A stretch of DNA of 64,000 nucleotides, taken from positions 28,218,327 to 28,282,326 of the forward strand of contig CM017558.1 in the NCBI GenBank assembly GCA_007844125.1, in the 5' to 3' direction. Made by a program: the position numbers and the translations under genes. Origin of the DNA: Sinonovacula constricta (taxonomy: Eukaryota; Mollusca; Bivalvia; Cardiida; Solecurtidae). Positions 25,101-36,710 of the stretch are shown here, in pieces; position 1 is the stretch's first letter; every line of letters begins with the position of its first letter. Below the pieces are notes generated by a model. It ran no database searches. It saw only the letters and a list, made by a program, of their open reading frames with translations, and had not been told where the DNA came from.

Positions 25101-28100
25101 GAAGAGTGGACTCTTGGGATGTGTTCTTGTTGAACGACACATGTCGACCTTTTTTGTGTAAACAACATGGACATTTTAGAACCATTATTTAACTAATATA
25201 TTTTCCAAAGGGGTGCATCAATTATGTAGTTATGGATAATTTGGTCATATAATTTAACTTAATTAATTATGTTAATTTAAACTATAAATTATTAACTATT
25301 TAAACTATTTTTTTAGTCCCTACGCATTTTGATCAACTGAACTTTTTAATGACATAGATGTGTGAAGTAAACACAAAAGTAATTGTGACAATGTCAAATT
25401 ATGTTGTTTTTGTTTGTACATTATACGTCTTAATATAAATACATTCATTTTTGTACACTTTCAGCACAATGAAAGTTACACTTTTGTTGTAGCTGCCTAG
25501 AGTGATATAAAACGTATAAACGTCGTTAAGACCTCTGACAGTTACATCTGTCTTGGATTGTAAAGTACAGCACACAGCCTCCAATGGGTCTGAATAAGAT
25601 TATCATTTTCTGTATTCAAGACACCAACACAATTTTTATATTTACACGATATAAACAACTGTATCCCCTTCTAGCCAATGCCACATTATAGAGGCTTTCA
25701 ATTCAACGTCACGCTATCTTGACGATATTTTAATTATAGATAATCCTTTCTTTTCTAAAACGATCCATCTGATTTACCTCCAGAACTAACCCTTAATAAA
25801 GTAAATAACTGATATGTAAATGCATCATTTCTATATACATGTATTGTGATCGCTATTTTCAATGACAACATCTTTACTAAAATGTATGACAAGAGAGATG
25901 ATTTCAACTTTAGTATTGTACATTGTCAATACCTTAACGGGGATTTGCCTTGTGCTACCGCCTATACTATTTACATATCTAAGATTACAAAGTTTGCACG
26001 AGGCTGTACTTAAGTTGAATATTGCAATGCTAGAATCCGGTTTATTTCTTCTAAATTGTTACAGCAAGGCTTTCGCTTTCATATATTAAGGCAGGGGTTT
26101 TCGAAATTATTTCAAAGCAATGATTGTATTGCTTAAAAGTATGATAGCTGCATGAAAATACCAATGCAGCAAGGTATAAGCATTTTATGGAATATTTTAT
26201 ACAAAATAAAGAAAATCAAGGGTCTCACTAATAATGACAACTTGAACAGTCTCCATGCCTTTTATAACATCGGGATGTTAGTACCTTTATTATAAAATAT
26301 GCCAATTGCGGATAAATCCTCGGCTTTTTTTTTATATTATATGAATCTTAACTATTAAATCCTAAAAACACTACATTTTCTTTTTGTTTGTTTGTATTGT
26401 TTTCTGAAATTCGATGATTGCTTTCGCGTATATTTTTTTTTAAATTTCACTTTTGACACTTTAGGCATATGATGTCATTAAATTGTTCTTATTGCACATC
26501 ATTGCTTGGACTGTTTTATTTCAAACTACTCACTCATTTGAAAGGTTAAGGTTGCCGAGGCTTTTGACTACTGTACACATTGTACATATGTTGATAGTTT
26601 TTTTTATTATATTATTTTGTCTGTATATTAGTTCATTTTATCAGCTTTTAACTCCCGATGCAGATGCTTACTGGTAGTTGTCTTACTTTGACGAAATATA
26701 TTTTGATTTACGCTGTATGTTTGATAGGAAAAACTTCAAGAAGTGCGAGGTTAGAGCGCTGCACAAACCAGGTTAAAGCTCTCCAGTCGGTCCGTTTGCC
26801 GACTGACCGTTCCAAGGCGGCAACTGCCTGGTTTTCTTCTTTAGTACTATGTCTCGTCTCTGCGTTTCTGTCACATTTACATTTACCCCGTTTGCCGTGT
26901 TGAAGAAGACGTTTAGATGTATATATCTGTGATTGTTCTGATAAGACCGTTTCATATTAACCTATCGTATAAAACTATTAGCCTACCTCCATAAAGCTCA
27001 AGCTCACATAAATGGAGTGTATGTTGGCTTCCTTTGTTGACGATCTGCAGAACCCGCGCCACGATTGGTTTCTGACACATCACCTCCGTCTTGCCTCCGC
27101 CCTCAACCGTTGATGACTGGGCACACAAGTGTTTCCCAATTGTAAAGTCCATCACATCGGCTGTGTCTACCTGAACCAATGATGATGGCGCTATTTGAAA
27201 TGGAATGCATATAAGTTAAAGTGGTCTTCTCGAAGAAAATAACAACAACTACTACAAAATGGACACGTAATTAGCGACTCGTCATGCTCTGATCTCACAG
27301 TATGGTGTAATCATTTTTGGAAGACAAATAAAGTCTTTATTGGACCATGACCACGGAGGCTTTTATTGTACAATGAATCACCAAGAAAACTCTTTAAATT
27401 CGAGACAAAAAAAACTTGTCTTTGTTACACATGTAAACAAAATTCAGTCAAGGTATTTGATTACTATATTAGGGCCAAGCGTATATCATACGTGCTTAAA
27501 ATGGTCATAAGACATGCTCATGGAGCGGATTATAATGATAAAACATACATGTAGTTTGCAAAATAAAAACGTGATTTATAGCGAGTATATTGCTTTTCAA
27601 AGTATAGAAAACACAAAACTTATGTCCATCCCTATTAAATAATGTAGGAGCATGTATACATTTAGTCAATACTCCATTTAACAGTTTATTTTAATGAAAT
27701 TAAATGGTTAAATACCACCAAATACCTTCACTTACCAATGCAAAAATTCACATTTCACGCTTTGATTTCGTTATTTAATAAGTACGGATCTCGTAGTTCT
27801 TTTTTTCATGTACCTACCATAAATGGTAGAGCCAACCGCTAGATATAGATCCTGTTATTGAGATAATCATCCTGGTATATGATAGACTTCTGAGGGCTAT
27901 AGTATTGACCATGTAACAAAATATTATACGTGCATAATAGTAATCGGTCTTTAAGGCTGGATTAGTATATGCAGGGTATTCAAACATAACACTTTTGAAA
28001 ATTGATATATGTTTAAAACTTTTTATCAAAGAAGTACACATTTTACGTCAATGTAATACCAAACTAAGACATAAACAATGTACCTTTTATTTATAAGATT

Positions 28101-29836
28101 TCCAAACGGTATGGATGATTTCAACAAGGAACGTGGGACCAGGATACGTTATGAAAAAATTGTCATTTAAAATGTGTCGAAATGCGAACATTATCTTGTG
28201 TAATATATATATATATATATATATGGTATATACCTCCAGCCGGTGTATGAATGATAAGCCCAACAATGTAAAAAGGTCTGAAGAGCTCTAACTGCCAAAA
28301 ATATTCATTCCCACCATCAGATGGTATCAGGTCATTGCACGTCGTCAAATCTCCATCGTTGACAAATGTTTGGTTGGCATTATTTGCATTCTGTCTAACG
28401 TTAGTAGAATTCAGGGCCACATTTCCTGATGTTTAAATAATCCATGTCTTATTTATTCTTAATATGATGAACATATATTTACAACAAATTCTACTTATTC
28501 AGGTATACAGGAACTGATGTTGAGCGGCTGTATATATATTTTTTTCATTCCTTATTAAGTTACAAACAACATGAATGAAAATACGTACAAGGAGTACTAG
28601 AAAATGTTTTTAATGTTACAGATAGATTTATCATCATCATTATCATCATCATTGTCAATAAAACATCATCATCAACAACATCACCATCATCACCACCATT
28701 GTCAATAACAACATTATCATTAGAAATATCAAAATTATAATCATCCTGGTCATGGCAAGGAATAGGCTAATCGACAAAAGTACAGAAAAAAACAACAACA
28801 ACAACACATGCAACATGAATCTCAGCAGCTTTTTTTTAAAAACTGCACAGCATTAACAATTCCAAATTGAAATAATACCCCAAACGTGCCCCATTAAAAA
28901 TTGTACAATATTTAGAAAAATTGCATTCTGTAAATATTAACAACTGTATTTCGCGTTTCTATACAGTGCAAGACGGACTGTTTACAGCCTTGAATAAACC
29001 CGGACATAAATAGTTGTATTGCAGCTATTGTACGCGGTTTAATTTAAGGGTGATGACAAACGTAATCCTATTGACACTTTTCTTTATAGACTATACCATT
29101 TTTAATGAACAGGCAAAAGCTAACATTGCAAGACTTTTAAGCAATACAATATCCAATGCCAACTGCGTTATTTGCTTGAATAACGATGCACCATTTTCTT
29201 GTATTTATTATGCTTTTTTCTGAATATCCTTATTTAATATGCACCTGAACGGTACATGTGGCAACACCGGGTTTCTGTTCTTCACCTTGATTACACTTTA
29301 CACCTTAAAGTTTAAAGCCTAGTCGTTTAAGTCTATACGGTTTAAATACAGGAAATACAACTTACTTACAAGGCTTATTTGAATGATAGTGTAAATGATG
29401 TTATAGTGAAGTTTTAGTTGTATTTTACAATATTCGTTTTATTAAAATCCAACGACTTGAATAAATGCTTTACTGACATGATAGTTAATGTTTTTGACGT
29501 TCAATTTGAGAGATGTAATAAGTGCAACTCTGTAACATTTCTTCTTCAAGGTATGGATCCATACACATTCTTTCATTGTATACCTCATCCGTAGCCTCGT
29601 ATTCAGTATACAATTATAGAAGGTTTAAAACCATACAGAAAACCTGCAAAACATGAAACATGCGAGACATCTTAAATTCTATTAACATTGAGTCACACTG
29701 GTGTACACTAGCACGTCATTTCGTGGTAATGCTTTCGCGCGAATTTGTTTTACTGAATGGACGCGGAAGTATTTTTTACAAGGGTTTTCCGTAAGGTAAC
29801 CATTAAATATCTTTCGTCTCTCTCTCTCTGTCTCTC

Positions 29837-29933
<97 letters not shown>

Positions 29934-30904
29934 TCATTCTAGTTCAAGCATTACGTGGACAAAAACATATTGCACTACAACCACTCCAATTTATTATTTC
30001 AAGGACATAGCTTTTAATGGAATAAAGGTATTTCAATTGAGGAAAGATTGGCCTTTATATGTTTGATAAACAAGTTAATTGATTTACTCATCTACCTTGT
30101 CCGTTTAGCATTTAGAGGTGTGCACCCTATTTTGTTTCCCACAGATGCTTGTGTATTTAGTATGTTCGAATGAAACAGTTTAAGGTTAATTTCTTGCTCA
30201 AAGAAATTAATGGCGAGGTGGTTTAAATTCGAACCGCGGACCTCGAAGATTTATGTCGGGCGCTATACCACTGCAATCTATCCCTCTTAAAATTCGAATA
30301 TTATGTTCTGCCATATACCGGATTGGTATTATTCGTATCCAATAATCCTTTATTTTTTATTTCATCGTTAGTTGCATAAAACCAAATGATATATATATGT
30401 AATATTTGCACGTTGCAAGTTGTGTAGCTTGTACGTAAAGGTTTTCACATACGCAAGAAACGTATATGCCACTAACCAATTTAAATTTGAGCTGTATTTT
30501 TATCTAATAAATAATACAGTATTAGGATCTCAATCTAGGGTCCTCGTATTCTCGTAAAGCCAATGTCTTGAACCAGTTTATTTTGAGAAAACGAATTTTG
30601 TCGATGCGTGGTACTGTAAATTACAACCACATGGTCGCTATAGACCAATCACCATTGCAGAAGAAGAAAAAGTTCAAAATTAAATGGATATACATACTGT
30701 ACTGGCATGCTGGTCCCATCCACCCACGGGCACATGGTCCCGGACACTCTCCTGTTACATTGTCACACTGGACATCAGCTGCACAATGGCACCGATATCT
30801 GCAGTTCTCACCGAATGATGGAATAGGATAATAGTCGCTTGGTGGACACCCTATACAGGAATCATCATCATCATTATCATATCATCATCATCATCATCAT
30901 CATT

Positions 30905-30960
<56 letters not shown>

Positions 30961-31069
30961 TAATTAAGTGGCTATACAAATGGGGGTTTTAAATAAATTA
31001 ATAAATGTACTTACGTGAACTAACACATTTTATCAGCAACACAACACTAAAACACAGAATGGGTTTCAT
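15271..31069 (-). CDS. Receptor A: FTP/EGF single-pass membrane receptor (MEGF/scavenger-like)
   Basis: Fourteen exons give an unbroken 752-residue protein. The order is signal peptide (1-18), EGF-like module (19-69), two FTP domains (about 70-201 and 202-337, two exons each), EGF/laminin-type modules on exons 7 to 12, a juxtamembrane EGF-like module, a transmembrane helix (about 680-705) followed by KKRR, and a 47-residue cytoplasmic tail. Every intron is phase 1 except the last (phase 2), so each extracellular exon can be duplicated or skipped without a frameshift. The tail has IYEEP, an SH2-ligand-like site, and SAYASL, an ITIM-like site. The design resembles MEGF10/Draper-type and bivalve fucolectin-EGF receptors, which suggests particle recognition or innate immunity; ligand and function are inferred. 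Its paralogue lies at 52492-61926. Exons: 31015-31069, 30698-30850, 28234-28425, 26987-27190, 24915-25148, 24500-24673, 23936-24079, 23656-23778, 22516-22653, 19932-20078, 19324-19470, 18254-18400, 15637-15907, 15271-15400. Confidence 0.88.
15637..15907 (-). CDS. Receptor A exon 13 (juxtamembrane EGF and transmembrane helix)
   Basis: Encodes CPFHTYGRDCIPCGPC...CPFGCYDGYVGKRCE, a short Thr/Val stalk, then a helix starting with a Gly-Val repeat and running through ASTLLVVGIIVAVFW, then a KKRR stop-transfer. Ends in phase 2, unlike all the other exons. Confidence 0.88.
16350..16459. repeat. (GA)n microsatellite
   Basis: Interrupted GA/GAGA run in receptor A intron 12. Copy B has a shorter, decayed counterpart near 53538-53615. 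Confidence 0.9.
18254..18400 (-). CDS. Receptor A exon 12 (147-nt EGF repeat 3)
   Basis: Encodes ACSPGWFGQNCSAECGNC...CIEGCLLGYNHSDVTCMTG. It is closest to exon 57800-57946 of receptor B, so the two are orthologous positions in the duplication. Confidence 0.87.
18913..18953. repeat. (CT)n microsatellite
   Basis: About 20 CT units in receptor A intron 11. Confidence 0.9.
19324..19470 (-). CDS. Receptor A exon 11 (147-nt EGF repeat 2)
   Basis: Encodes ACDDGWFGQNCSAKCGNC...CSKGCLPGYNNSDVKC; same length and phase as exon 10. Confidence 0.87.
19932..20078 (-). CDS. Receptor A exon 10 (147-nt EGF repeat 1)
   Basis: Encodes ACNDGWFGWNCSAKCGNC QGGGVNC...CSKGCLPGYDNTDATC, the repeat unit shared with exons 11 and 12 and with five exons of receptor B. 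Confidence 0.87.
20079..22515. other. Receptor A intron 9, no genes seen
   Basis: 2.4 kb between exons 9 and 10. The first 600 bp next to exon 10 align with 60117-60700 in copy B. Apart from the microsatellite at 21997-22196 no feature was recognised. Confidence 0.5.
21997..22196. repeat. (CA)n-(TA)n-(TG)n self-complementary microsatellite
   Basis: CA-rich units (GACACA, CACA) are followed by about eight TA units and then a TG run, so the left arm can pair with the right arm around the TA centre. It lies in receptor A intron 9. All ORFs read through it are artefacts. Confidence 0.9.
22516..22653 (-). CDS. Receptor A exon 9 (EGF-like module)
   Basis: Encodes ECDNGQWGWSCNQTCGNC...CDKVNGACPGGCEAGFEPLAC. 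Donor GTAATA. No counterpart found in copy B. Confidence 0.85.
23656..23778 (-). CDS. Receptor A exon 8 (EGF-like module)
   Basis: Encodes ECSSAHWGSSCYQTCGNC...CNVTTGTCPRGCSPSWIPG. It uses the weak donor GTTTGTG. No counterpart found in copy B. Confidence 0.8.
23936..24079 (-). CDS. Receptor A exon 7 (EGF-like module)
   Basis: Encodes ECLPGWCGWECSDVCMC...CPDGCQGRWTGVNGSCDR. Same length (144 nt) as its copy B counterpart 61087-61230. Confidence 0.85.
24500..24673 (-). CDS. Receptor A exon 6 (FTP domain 2, second half)
   Basis: Encodes GQTKNFKMIIGGNNTYQDS, PWTLGLEQPVDGDTLQINR and the closing strand LVLCEVIMYAG. Its counterpart in copy B is 61750-61926. Confidence 0.85.
24915..25148 (-). CDS. 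Receptor A exon 5 (FTP domain 2, first half)
   Basis: Encodes GRHVSFNKNTSQESTLQW, HSWLAVDGSGTWND and RWWQLNLRTSYRIEDVYVF. It has the same fold signature as exon 3 but is only distantly similar. Q-x-N replaces the lectin R-x-D motif. Confidence 0.85.
25149..26986. other. Receptor A intron 4, no genes seen
   Basis: 1.8 kb between exons 4 and 5. It contains a minus-strand copy (about 26785-26830) of a short dispersed motif also near 1082 and 41540. The short ORFs on both strands have no recognised relatives. Confidence 0.45.
26987..27190 (-). CDS. Receptor A exon 4 (FTP domain 1, second half)
   Basis: Encodes APSSLVQVDTADVMDF..., VMCQKPIVARVLQIVNK and the closing strand LHLCELELYGG, typical of the C-terminal half of FTP/F5-8C modules. 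Phase 1 at both ends. Confidence 0.85.
28234..28425 (-). CDS. Receptor A exon 3 (FTP domain 1, first half)
   Basis: Begins NVALNSTNVRQNANNANQTF and contains DGDLTTCNDL and FWQLELFRPFYIVGLIIHTP, the N-terminal half of a fucolectin/F5-8C-like beta-sandwich. The sugar-binding R-x-D of true F-type lectins is Q-x-E here. The donor sits beside a (TA)n run at 28205-28224. Confidence 0.85.
28626..28690. repeat. Imperfect (ATC)n microsatellite
   Basis: ATC/ATT triplets in receptor A intron 2. Confidence 0.8.
29817..29930. repeat. (TC)n-(TA)n microsatellite
   Basis: Interrupted TC run followed by about 15 TA units, receptor A intron 2. Confidence 0.9.
30698..30850 (-). CDS. Receptor A exon 2 (N-terminal EGF-like module)
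   Basis: Encodes RCPPSDYYPIPSFG followed by CRYRCHC...CPGPCARGWMGPACQY, a cysteine pattern of laminin/EGF type. A donor-like GT also occurs 5 bp earlier, but only GTATGT at 30697 gives phase 1 as exon 3 requires. An ATC/GAT microsatellite begins about 10 bp upstream of its acceptor. Confidence 0.85.
30861..30960. repeat. (ATC)n microsatellite at a splice acceptor
   Basis: About 33 ATC units. On the gene strand it lies roughly 10-110 nt upstream of the exon 2 acceptor, where the branch point and polypyrimidine tract should be. Confidence 0.9.
31015..31069 (-). CDS. Receptor A exon 1 (start, signal peptide)
   Basis: ATG at 31069-31067, then MKPILCFSVVLLIKCVSS, a standard signal peptide, then donor GTAAGT in phase 1. 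It is the only upstream exon whose phase and content fit exon 2. Confidence 0.85.
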
Positions 31070-33112
31070 CCTGGTGCATATATTTCCGCAATGACCTAGG
31101 CACTATGATAAGGTAACTAAATGCCCAAGCCTGCATTCGCTCTATGTATATCCAAAATTATACGATATTAATACATGCATATTTAAATTAACATCCTCAA
31201 CAGTTTATATTTAGGGCTTAAAAAGGCACATTATTAAAGCAATACACGGGCAGTGGTATGTGCGGGTTCAATACAGTGTAACGAGAAATACATTTTTAGA
31301 AGAATATACAGGACATGCATGCACAAATATTAATACCAACTGAAGAAATACTTATAAAAAATATAGCAATGTAAACAAATTATGTGATATTGATTGTTTT
31401 CGGTCGGAAAAATATGCAATCAATAAATCAGAGACGTCGACAAATTTAAAGGGAACATTTATTTTGTTTTAGAGAAGCATTGAACATAAGTCATAATGTA
31501 CAGATTCGATTAAATTTTAACCTCTAAAGCAAATGAACCTATAGGGCAGGTAACCAACATCACAATAATGGGCAAATGGGTAATCTGAGAAGATAATTAA
31601 TAAAATGATTATGTTTGTGGTCCTAGCATTATTATTTACTATTGGTGTTTAACAAAAAATGAACAATCCTCACGAACATGCCAAATACTAAAAACAAACC
31701 AAGTTATTTCTTAAAAGTTTGATGCTGTTGTGCTAAAATACATTTTGATCTGTCTGGCCAGGTTTTTTTGTGTTATTTTTGCTTCGCTTTTGCACATTCT
31801 GAGACAACTTCTTAACTCATTGCTAGCAAGCTCTTCGGCACATAATGGACTGTTGATACTTTCGCTGACTGTTCAAAACTGAATAAAACTGCTCTTGCTT
31901 GTCAGTCATTGGACTTTCCAGATCAGGACTCACAGCGTCTTTGTTTTTGATGGCTGTTATTTTACCAATGGATATATCTGAGACCGACTAATTAACATAT
32001 ATTCCAATCATCACATCTTTTTTCGAGAAAAGATCATGGTGGTTAATCCGTCAATAGCATACAATAAAACTTTTAATGCAAATAAGGTGATAAGATAATA
32101 GGAAAAAGCTAAAACCAATTGATAAACTTTTATATAGATCATTCTTGCGATATAAAAGTAAATGTACTTTCTAGGAATGCTACAAAACACTCGTTTATAC
32201 ACTTTCTGCAATGTTTTCAGTAAGTTTTTTCAATATCTATGTTGTTGACGTATTATGTTGTTGGAGAATCCTATCACCTAATACATGCTGAAATAATCCC
32301 GGACAGAAGATATTTTTGAACGACGTAGGGTCCTACTTGCTCTCGACAGTTTTGAAAGCCACTTAGAGTTTAATTGTGAGGCCATTTGACTGGCTAAATT
32401 TCATCTAATTATCAATCCAGAACATCTAATTGTCAATGAGAGTTTGTCTCTATCGTTATGTTAGTTGGAGATCATCACTAATTCGTTAATTAAGTAAGGT
32501 ATTTCAGGACAAACCGTAAGATATAGGTTACATCGGTGGAAACAATCAAGATCAAGTTCACCGTTCTATATGTGTGTGAAAAGTGTTCATTATCGTGCAC
32601 GTGTCGTCTCCATTCGCGCCTGGCACCACCGCACATTTCGGACAGAATTCTGTCCTACACTCCATTCACCTGTGATTTTGTTTCGAATGTGGATTATGTT
32701 TTCACTTAATGACTTAAATATTAATTATCTAATAATAAAAAACGAATGACTTACACTAATTTTGGAAATAATCATTTCTTAACCGGCATATAATGTCCTA
32801 GGAAATGTGCAATTTTGAATTAAGAAAGGAATATTCATGGCACAATGATGAAGATATCAATAAAACGAAAACAACAGCAACCTAGTCTTTTTTTAATAAA
32901 ATATGTGCAATCCAAAATGAATTAAAAAGAGAGACTCGCGTATAATTTATGAACGCAAATGAAGTGCAATTATTCTCGTTAAGCAGTGTGCAGTTCGTGT
33001 ATACATGTATATAGCATGCGTTCAGCGTGTTTTCAGTGTTCGTGCCGGGGGTGTTCAGAGTGCGTGCAGCTTGCATTTGGCCACAATTTACTTTTGCAAG
33101 CCCGTGCTTCCA
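31070..33112. other. Receptor A 5' flank and start of copy B
   Basis: The receptor A promoter should lie just above 31069, but I see no clear TATA box or initiator that I could defend. From about 31885 the sequence is the counterpart of base 1 onward. No gene was found. Confidence 0.45.
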
Positions 33113-33116
33113 TTAA

Positions 33117-34134
33117 GGTAAGAGGGGCCTAATTAGCCAATGCTGTCTGAAACGGCAATGTTTGATGACATCGATTTCGTAAATGCCCTCGGCAGTATCC
33201 GACACGTTCTCCGGAACTAATCGGATTTGATCGTAGCAAACATTTTTAATCATTATTTTTATGTATCTTGCAAATATTGATAATATTTTTTTTCAAACAA
33301 GTAATAATTTCAACAAAAATATCTTTGAATAAAAAAATATTTACCAAAAAATTGGGATCTCAAAGCGTGACGTTATATTTTCGGAAAATACCAAAATGGC
33401 GGACAGAGACAGCAGAGGTCGATAAGTGAAACGGAAAACATTAAAATCAACGATTAAACGAAAACGGATTATTTTTAATGATCATAATTACACTTAAATC
33501 AGATCTGTAAAAGATCTTTGTGAAACATAAAGGTATTGTGCAAAATTGTGACAGAAAATATTTTTCACAGGTTTGTTGTTGTTGTTGTTTTGTTAAGAAA
33601 AACATGGAATATGAAAATTTAAAAGCTAATATTTCAAAAACTAAAAGGTGAAAATCTGTAATTATTTGTTATTTGATTGGTATATGTAAAAAGCAAATTT
33701 TGATATGCATTTTATAAATATACTGGTATAATTAAAATATTTAGAAACTCTGAAAGTTTGTGTATGTTTCTGTGTCAAGGGAATTTTCCGAGGGGGTATA
33801 GATGTCTTTTTCAGTGTAAAATCATCAAATGTTTATACTTGAACAATATAAATGAGTTCTTTTTAATGTTAAGGGTTATGCTTATAAAGTTACACCACTG
33901 ATGCTAAAATATATTATAGTTTTGAACCCCCAAATTATACTTTTTAGCAATAACCACTTGTAAAAAATGGTCCTGGGACAAGGCGAGGGTGTCACCCTAT
34001 TCAAATGTGATTTTTTCCCAAACATGAAGGTGGAATTCTTTCATATTTCATTTTTATATCTGATATATGATATTTATCACTATGGACATGCTTAGTTTAG
34101 GATTCTTAATAGCTTCTTTTAGGCCCCTCTTACC
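33117..34134. mobile_element. 1,018-bp TTAA-flanked TIR element
   Basis: Perfect 16-bp inverted ends (GGTAAGAGGGGCCTAA at 33117-33132 and its complement at 34119-34134), each next to TTAA (33113-33116 and 34135-34138). Copy A has no such sequence at the matching place (about 1610-1700). TTAA targets with GG-starting ends fit Kolobok-like elements better than piggyBac, which usually starts CC. No ORF of note, so non-autonomous. Confidence 0.85.
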
Positions 34135-35450
34135 TTAATAAAACTACGGTATGGTACGGCATGTCAATAATAAAAAACTGGTCAAGGAAATGTATTGAGT
34201 ATCCTACGACATAAACACTCGAGACATGTTTACTTTTCTGACAATACCAATAAGACGTGGCCTTATGTAAATAATAATGAGCAGTGAATAACAAAGCATT
34301 AAGGAAATAAATGAATGCTTGTTAACTTAACAGTGATAGTTTGGGCGTGGCATTAAAACACACAGCAGAAATACAAAGTAGGAAAATTAAACAATAATTT
34401 ATATTCTACTGCAGTGACACCAACATAAACGTAAATGTAGTGTCAGAATGTAGAGTCCATCACTGTCCGTTTCTCAATTCGATCCATTCGTTGCCTTAGG
34501 AGTTACCTCATCAACAAAGTTAAAGCCATTTATTTATTGAACGTTCATCTTAGATGAACGGAGGCTAAATCTACAAAGAGTAGATTATACACTTAGTAGT
34601 GCAAGATTACAGATAAATCGTACATTATCTGGAAGACCTTACGCAATACAGTTATCGGATAAACCGGGGCTCTAATCAACACAATTAGAAGCTGATTGAT
34701 TATAAAAAAGGTGTCATTAAGTGGCACTGTAAAACATGGTTACTGTTCTGGAACCGTAACGGTTGTCTCATGATACGATGAACGTACAGTACAATTACTT
34801 TCGATGTACGATACCACGTACGTGTTTTACACGATACCATACACGTTGCAGTTCGATCCCATACACAATACCAAATGCAGCCTGTTGTTATGGTAAAGGT
34901 TCAACTTGGCCTATTTAGAATGTACGAACGCGTCATAGTACACTACACCTTTTTTCCGTCTTAACGGTAAACTGTGTCGGCAAATAATTAGTAAGTGAAA
35001 GCAATATGGTAACCTGCTCAAACATTGAGCAAGTATGTACAAATGCACCACGCTAAGATAAGTTTACTATTTTTAGACACTTATATACAAGTATATTCCA
35101 ATTTTCTACCACTATTCCCTTCTTCCGTATATGCGTTTTACTGAAGTGAAATTTCGTAACCAGACGATGTATGATGGGACCTTCATCTTCATATAACATG
35201 TTTTGAGACCGGACGCAGGTGTCGGGCACTACAGCGAAATGACCAGATACGTTCACAATGCCCGTCTAATTTGAGTAAAAACGTGGTGTCATAAAAGTGG
35301 CAATCTGTGTGGGGGCTTACAAACGCCCACGTGATTTATCGGTACCGAATAACCTACATGAATGGGCTAGCTGAAAAGAAAATAACATCAGAAACACACA
35401 ACTGTTTTATATCAAATCCTGTATCAAGCACTTATTAAATTTAAAATTCG

Positions 35451-36710
35451 GTATTGTATAATAGCGTATAGGTCGACCGGACGGAAGAAAACAACATTGC
35501 TTTACAAACTACAACGATTTCAAAACAGAGCTAGTCATCCTCAACAGCCTTCATATTACACATAATACATATTCTTGTGTCTTTTTCTTGGCCAGAATAT
35601 CTACCTGTTTCAATATTTAAGTTATTAGAATACAGCCTAAGTCTTGAAAGTATAATTTGATACCTGGTGTTTATATGTTTCTGTAAATATACCCCCATTT
35701 CAAAAGAACTTTTAAAAAGTCAATAAAAAGAGAGTCGAGTGGAGTTATTTATACTCGAATGCCATAATTGAGCAAAAATGTCCTTTATTCTTTGCTTAAT
35801 GCTATGCAAAATAGAATTATCAACATATTGTCTTAGACGTAATCGATGAAAGATTATCCCCTTAGTATCGCTACTCACATCGACATCTATACTAACGGTA
35901 GCAAGGATGCTAACGCAAATATTATAGGAACAGGAGTAGTTGTGATTTAAATCAATAGACTCATAAACAAAACCAGAAGTAACCTAGACCGTAAGCATTC
36001 TATACTTAGATGCTTTTGGCAATTATAACCAATAAAATGTGTTCAAATAGAACAAAAAAGCCGGTCAACAATAAATATTTACCGCGGCTCTCTTAGTTCT
36101 TTACCAGCGTTTCAGACAATTTACGGAAAGAATGGTTGGTGAACGTTTTATACCAACATAACACATAGGACATCAAGTAAAGAATTATGAAATTTTATGA
36201 AAAGAATCAGTGTGGGGGAAAGGATCAAAGTCATGACTCATTATACTAGACTGAACCATTCTTCTGAGCTAAATATAGCACTAAGAACATGCGCCAAATG
36301 GGCTCCTGGAGAGGACTATAGACCTATGTACCGACTCGCTTAGTGCGTTACCAGTTCTTCAATAAATTAAAGGAACGAACAGACAAGAAATAATCAAATA
36401 TATAAGTCTACTGCCAGAAAAACGCCTTGTCTGGATACCACGTCATGTAGAAATTGTAGGCAATAGAATTGCCGACAAAATAGCTAAAAAGGCCTCCTTT
36501 AATGGCACCCCGCTAAAATTGGACTGAATAAAGGAACGTACACCTTTATTTAAAGTCATTTTAAAAAGAAAGCAGATGGTCAATTTAAATATAACCTATC
36601 ATATTTACTAGACTCAAGCTACCTAGGTGAAAAAGTAAAGCCCGCACCCCCACATACTCCCGACAAAGCAGAATAAATAAAAAAACGGGCTCTTACTTAT
36701 TTAAAAGAAA
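35451..36710 (+). pseudogene. LINE ORF2 3' fragment (RT end and RNase H), decayed
   Basis: Scattered frames encode an RT C-terminal piece (TTLLYKLQRFQNRA), the RNase H site HIDIYTNGSKDANAN and a late RNase H stretch VWIPRHVEIVGNRIADKIAKK. Stops and frameshifts break it throughout. RNase H after RT points to an I/Jockey-type LINE. It starts abruptly at the same point as its sister at 43945, so this 5'-truncated fragment was already part of the TIR element before the element copied itself. Confidence 0.65.

Larger units (their letters stand above)
28426..30697. other. Receptor A intron 2, no genes seen
   Basis: 2.3 kb with two microsatellites. A minus-strand tRNA-like stretch near 30205-30285 (B-box-like GGTTCGAATTT) may be an old SINE remnant. 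Confidence 0.45.
1..31600. repeat. Segmental duplication, copy A
   Basis: Copy A of a tandem duplication. Read by eye, these blocks align with copy B: 1-1600 with about 31885-33110, 1700-2475 with 34190-34740, 2490-4589 with 39770-41315, 13193-13870 with 41310-42298, and 13880-20600 with 50841-60600; the receptor exons also match. Divergence is moderate, with many substitutions and small indels, so this is an old duplication and not an assembly artefact. The left end lies outside the window; the right end, between 31.1 and 31.9 kb, is not resolved to the base. Confidence 0.85.

Noticed and set aside
26773..26955. Minus-strand ORF with VFFNTANGVNVNVTETQRRD as a possible receptor exon
   Set aside because: It runs into a stop without a suitable donor, and part of it is the motif repeated near 1082 and 41540. 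Exons 4 and 5 join in phase without it.
30861..30960. CRISPR-like or tandem array
   Set aside because: A plain trinucleotide microsatellite without spacers, in a eukaryotic intron.
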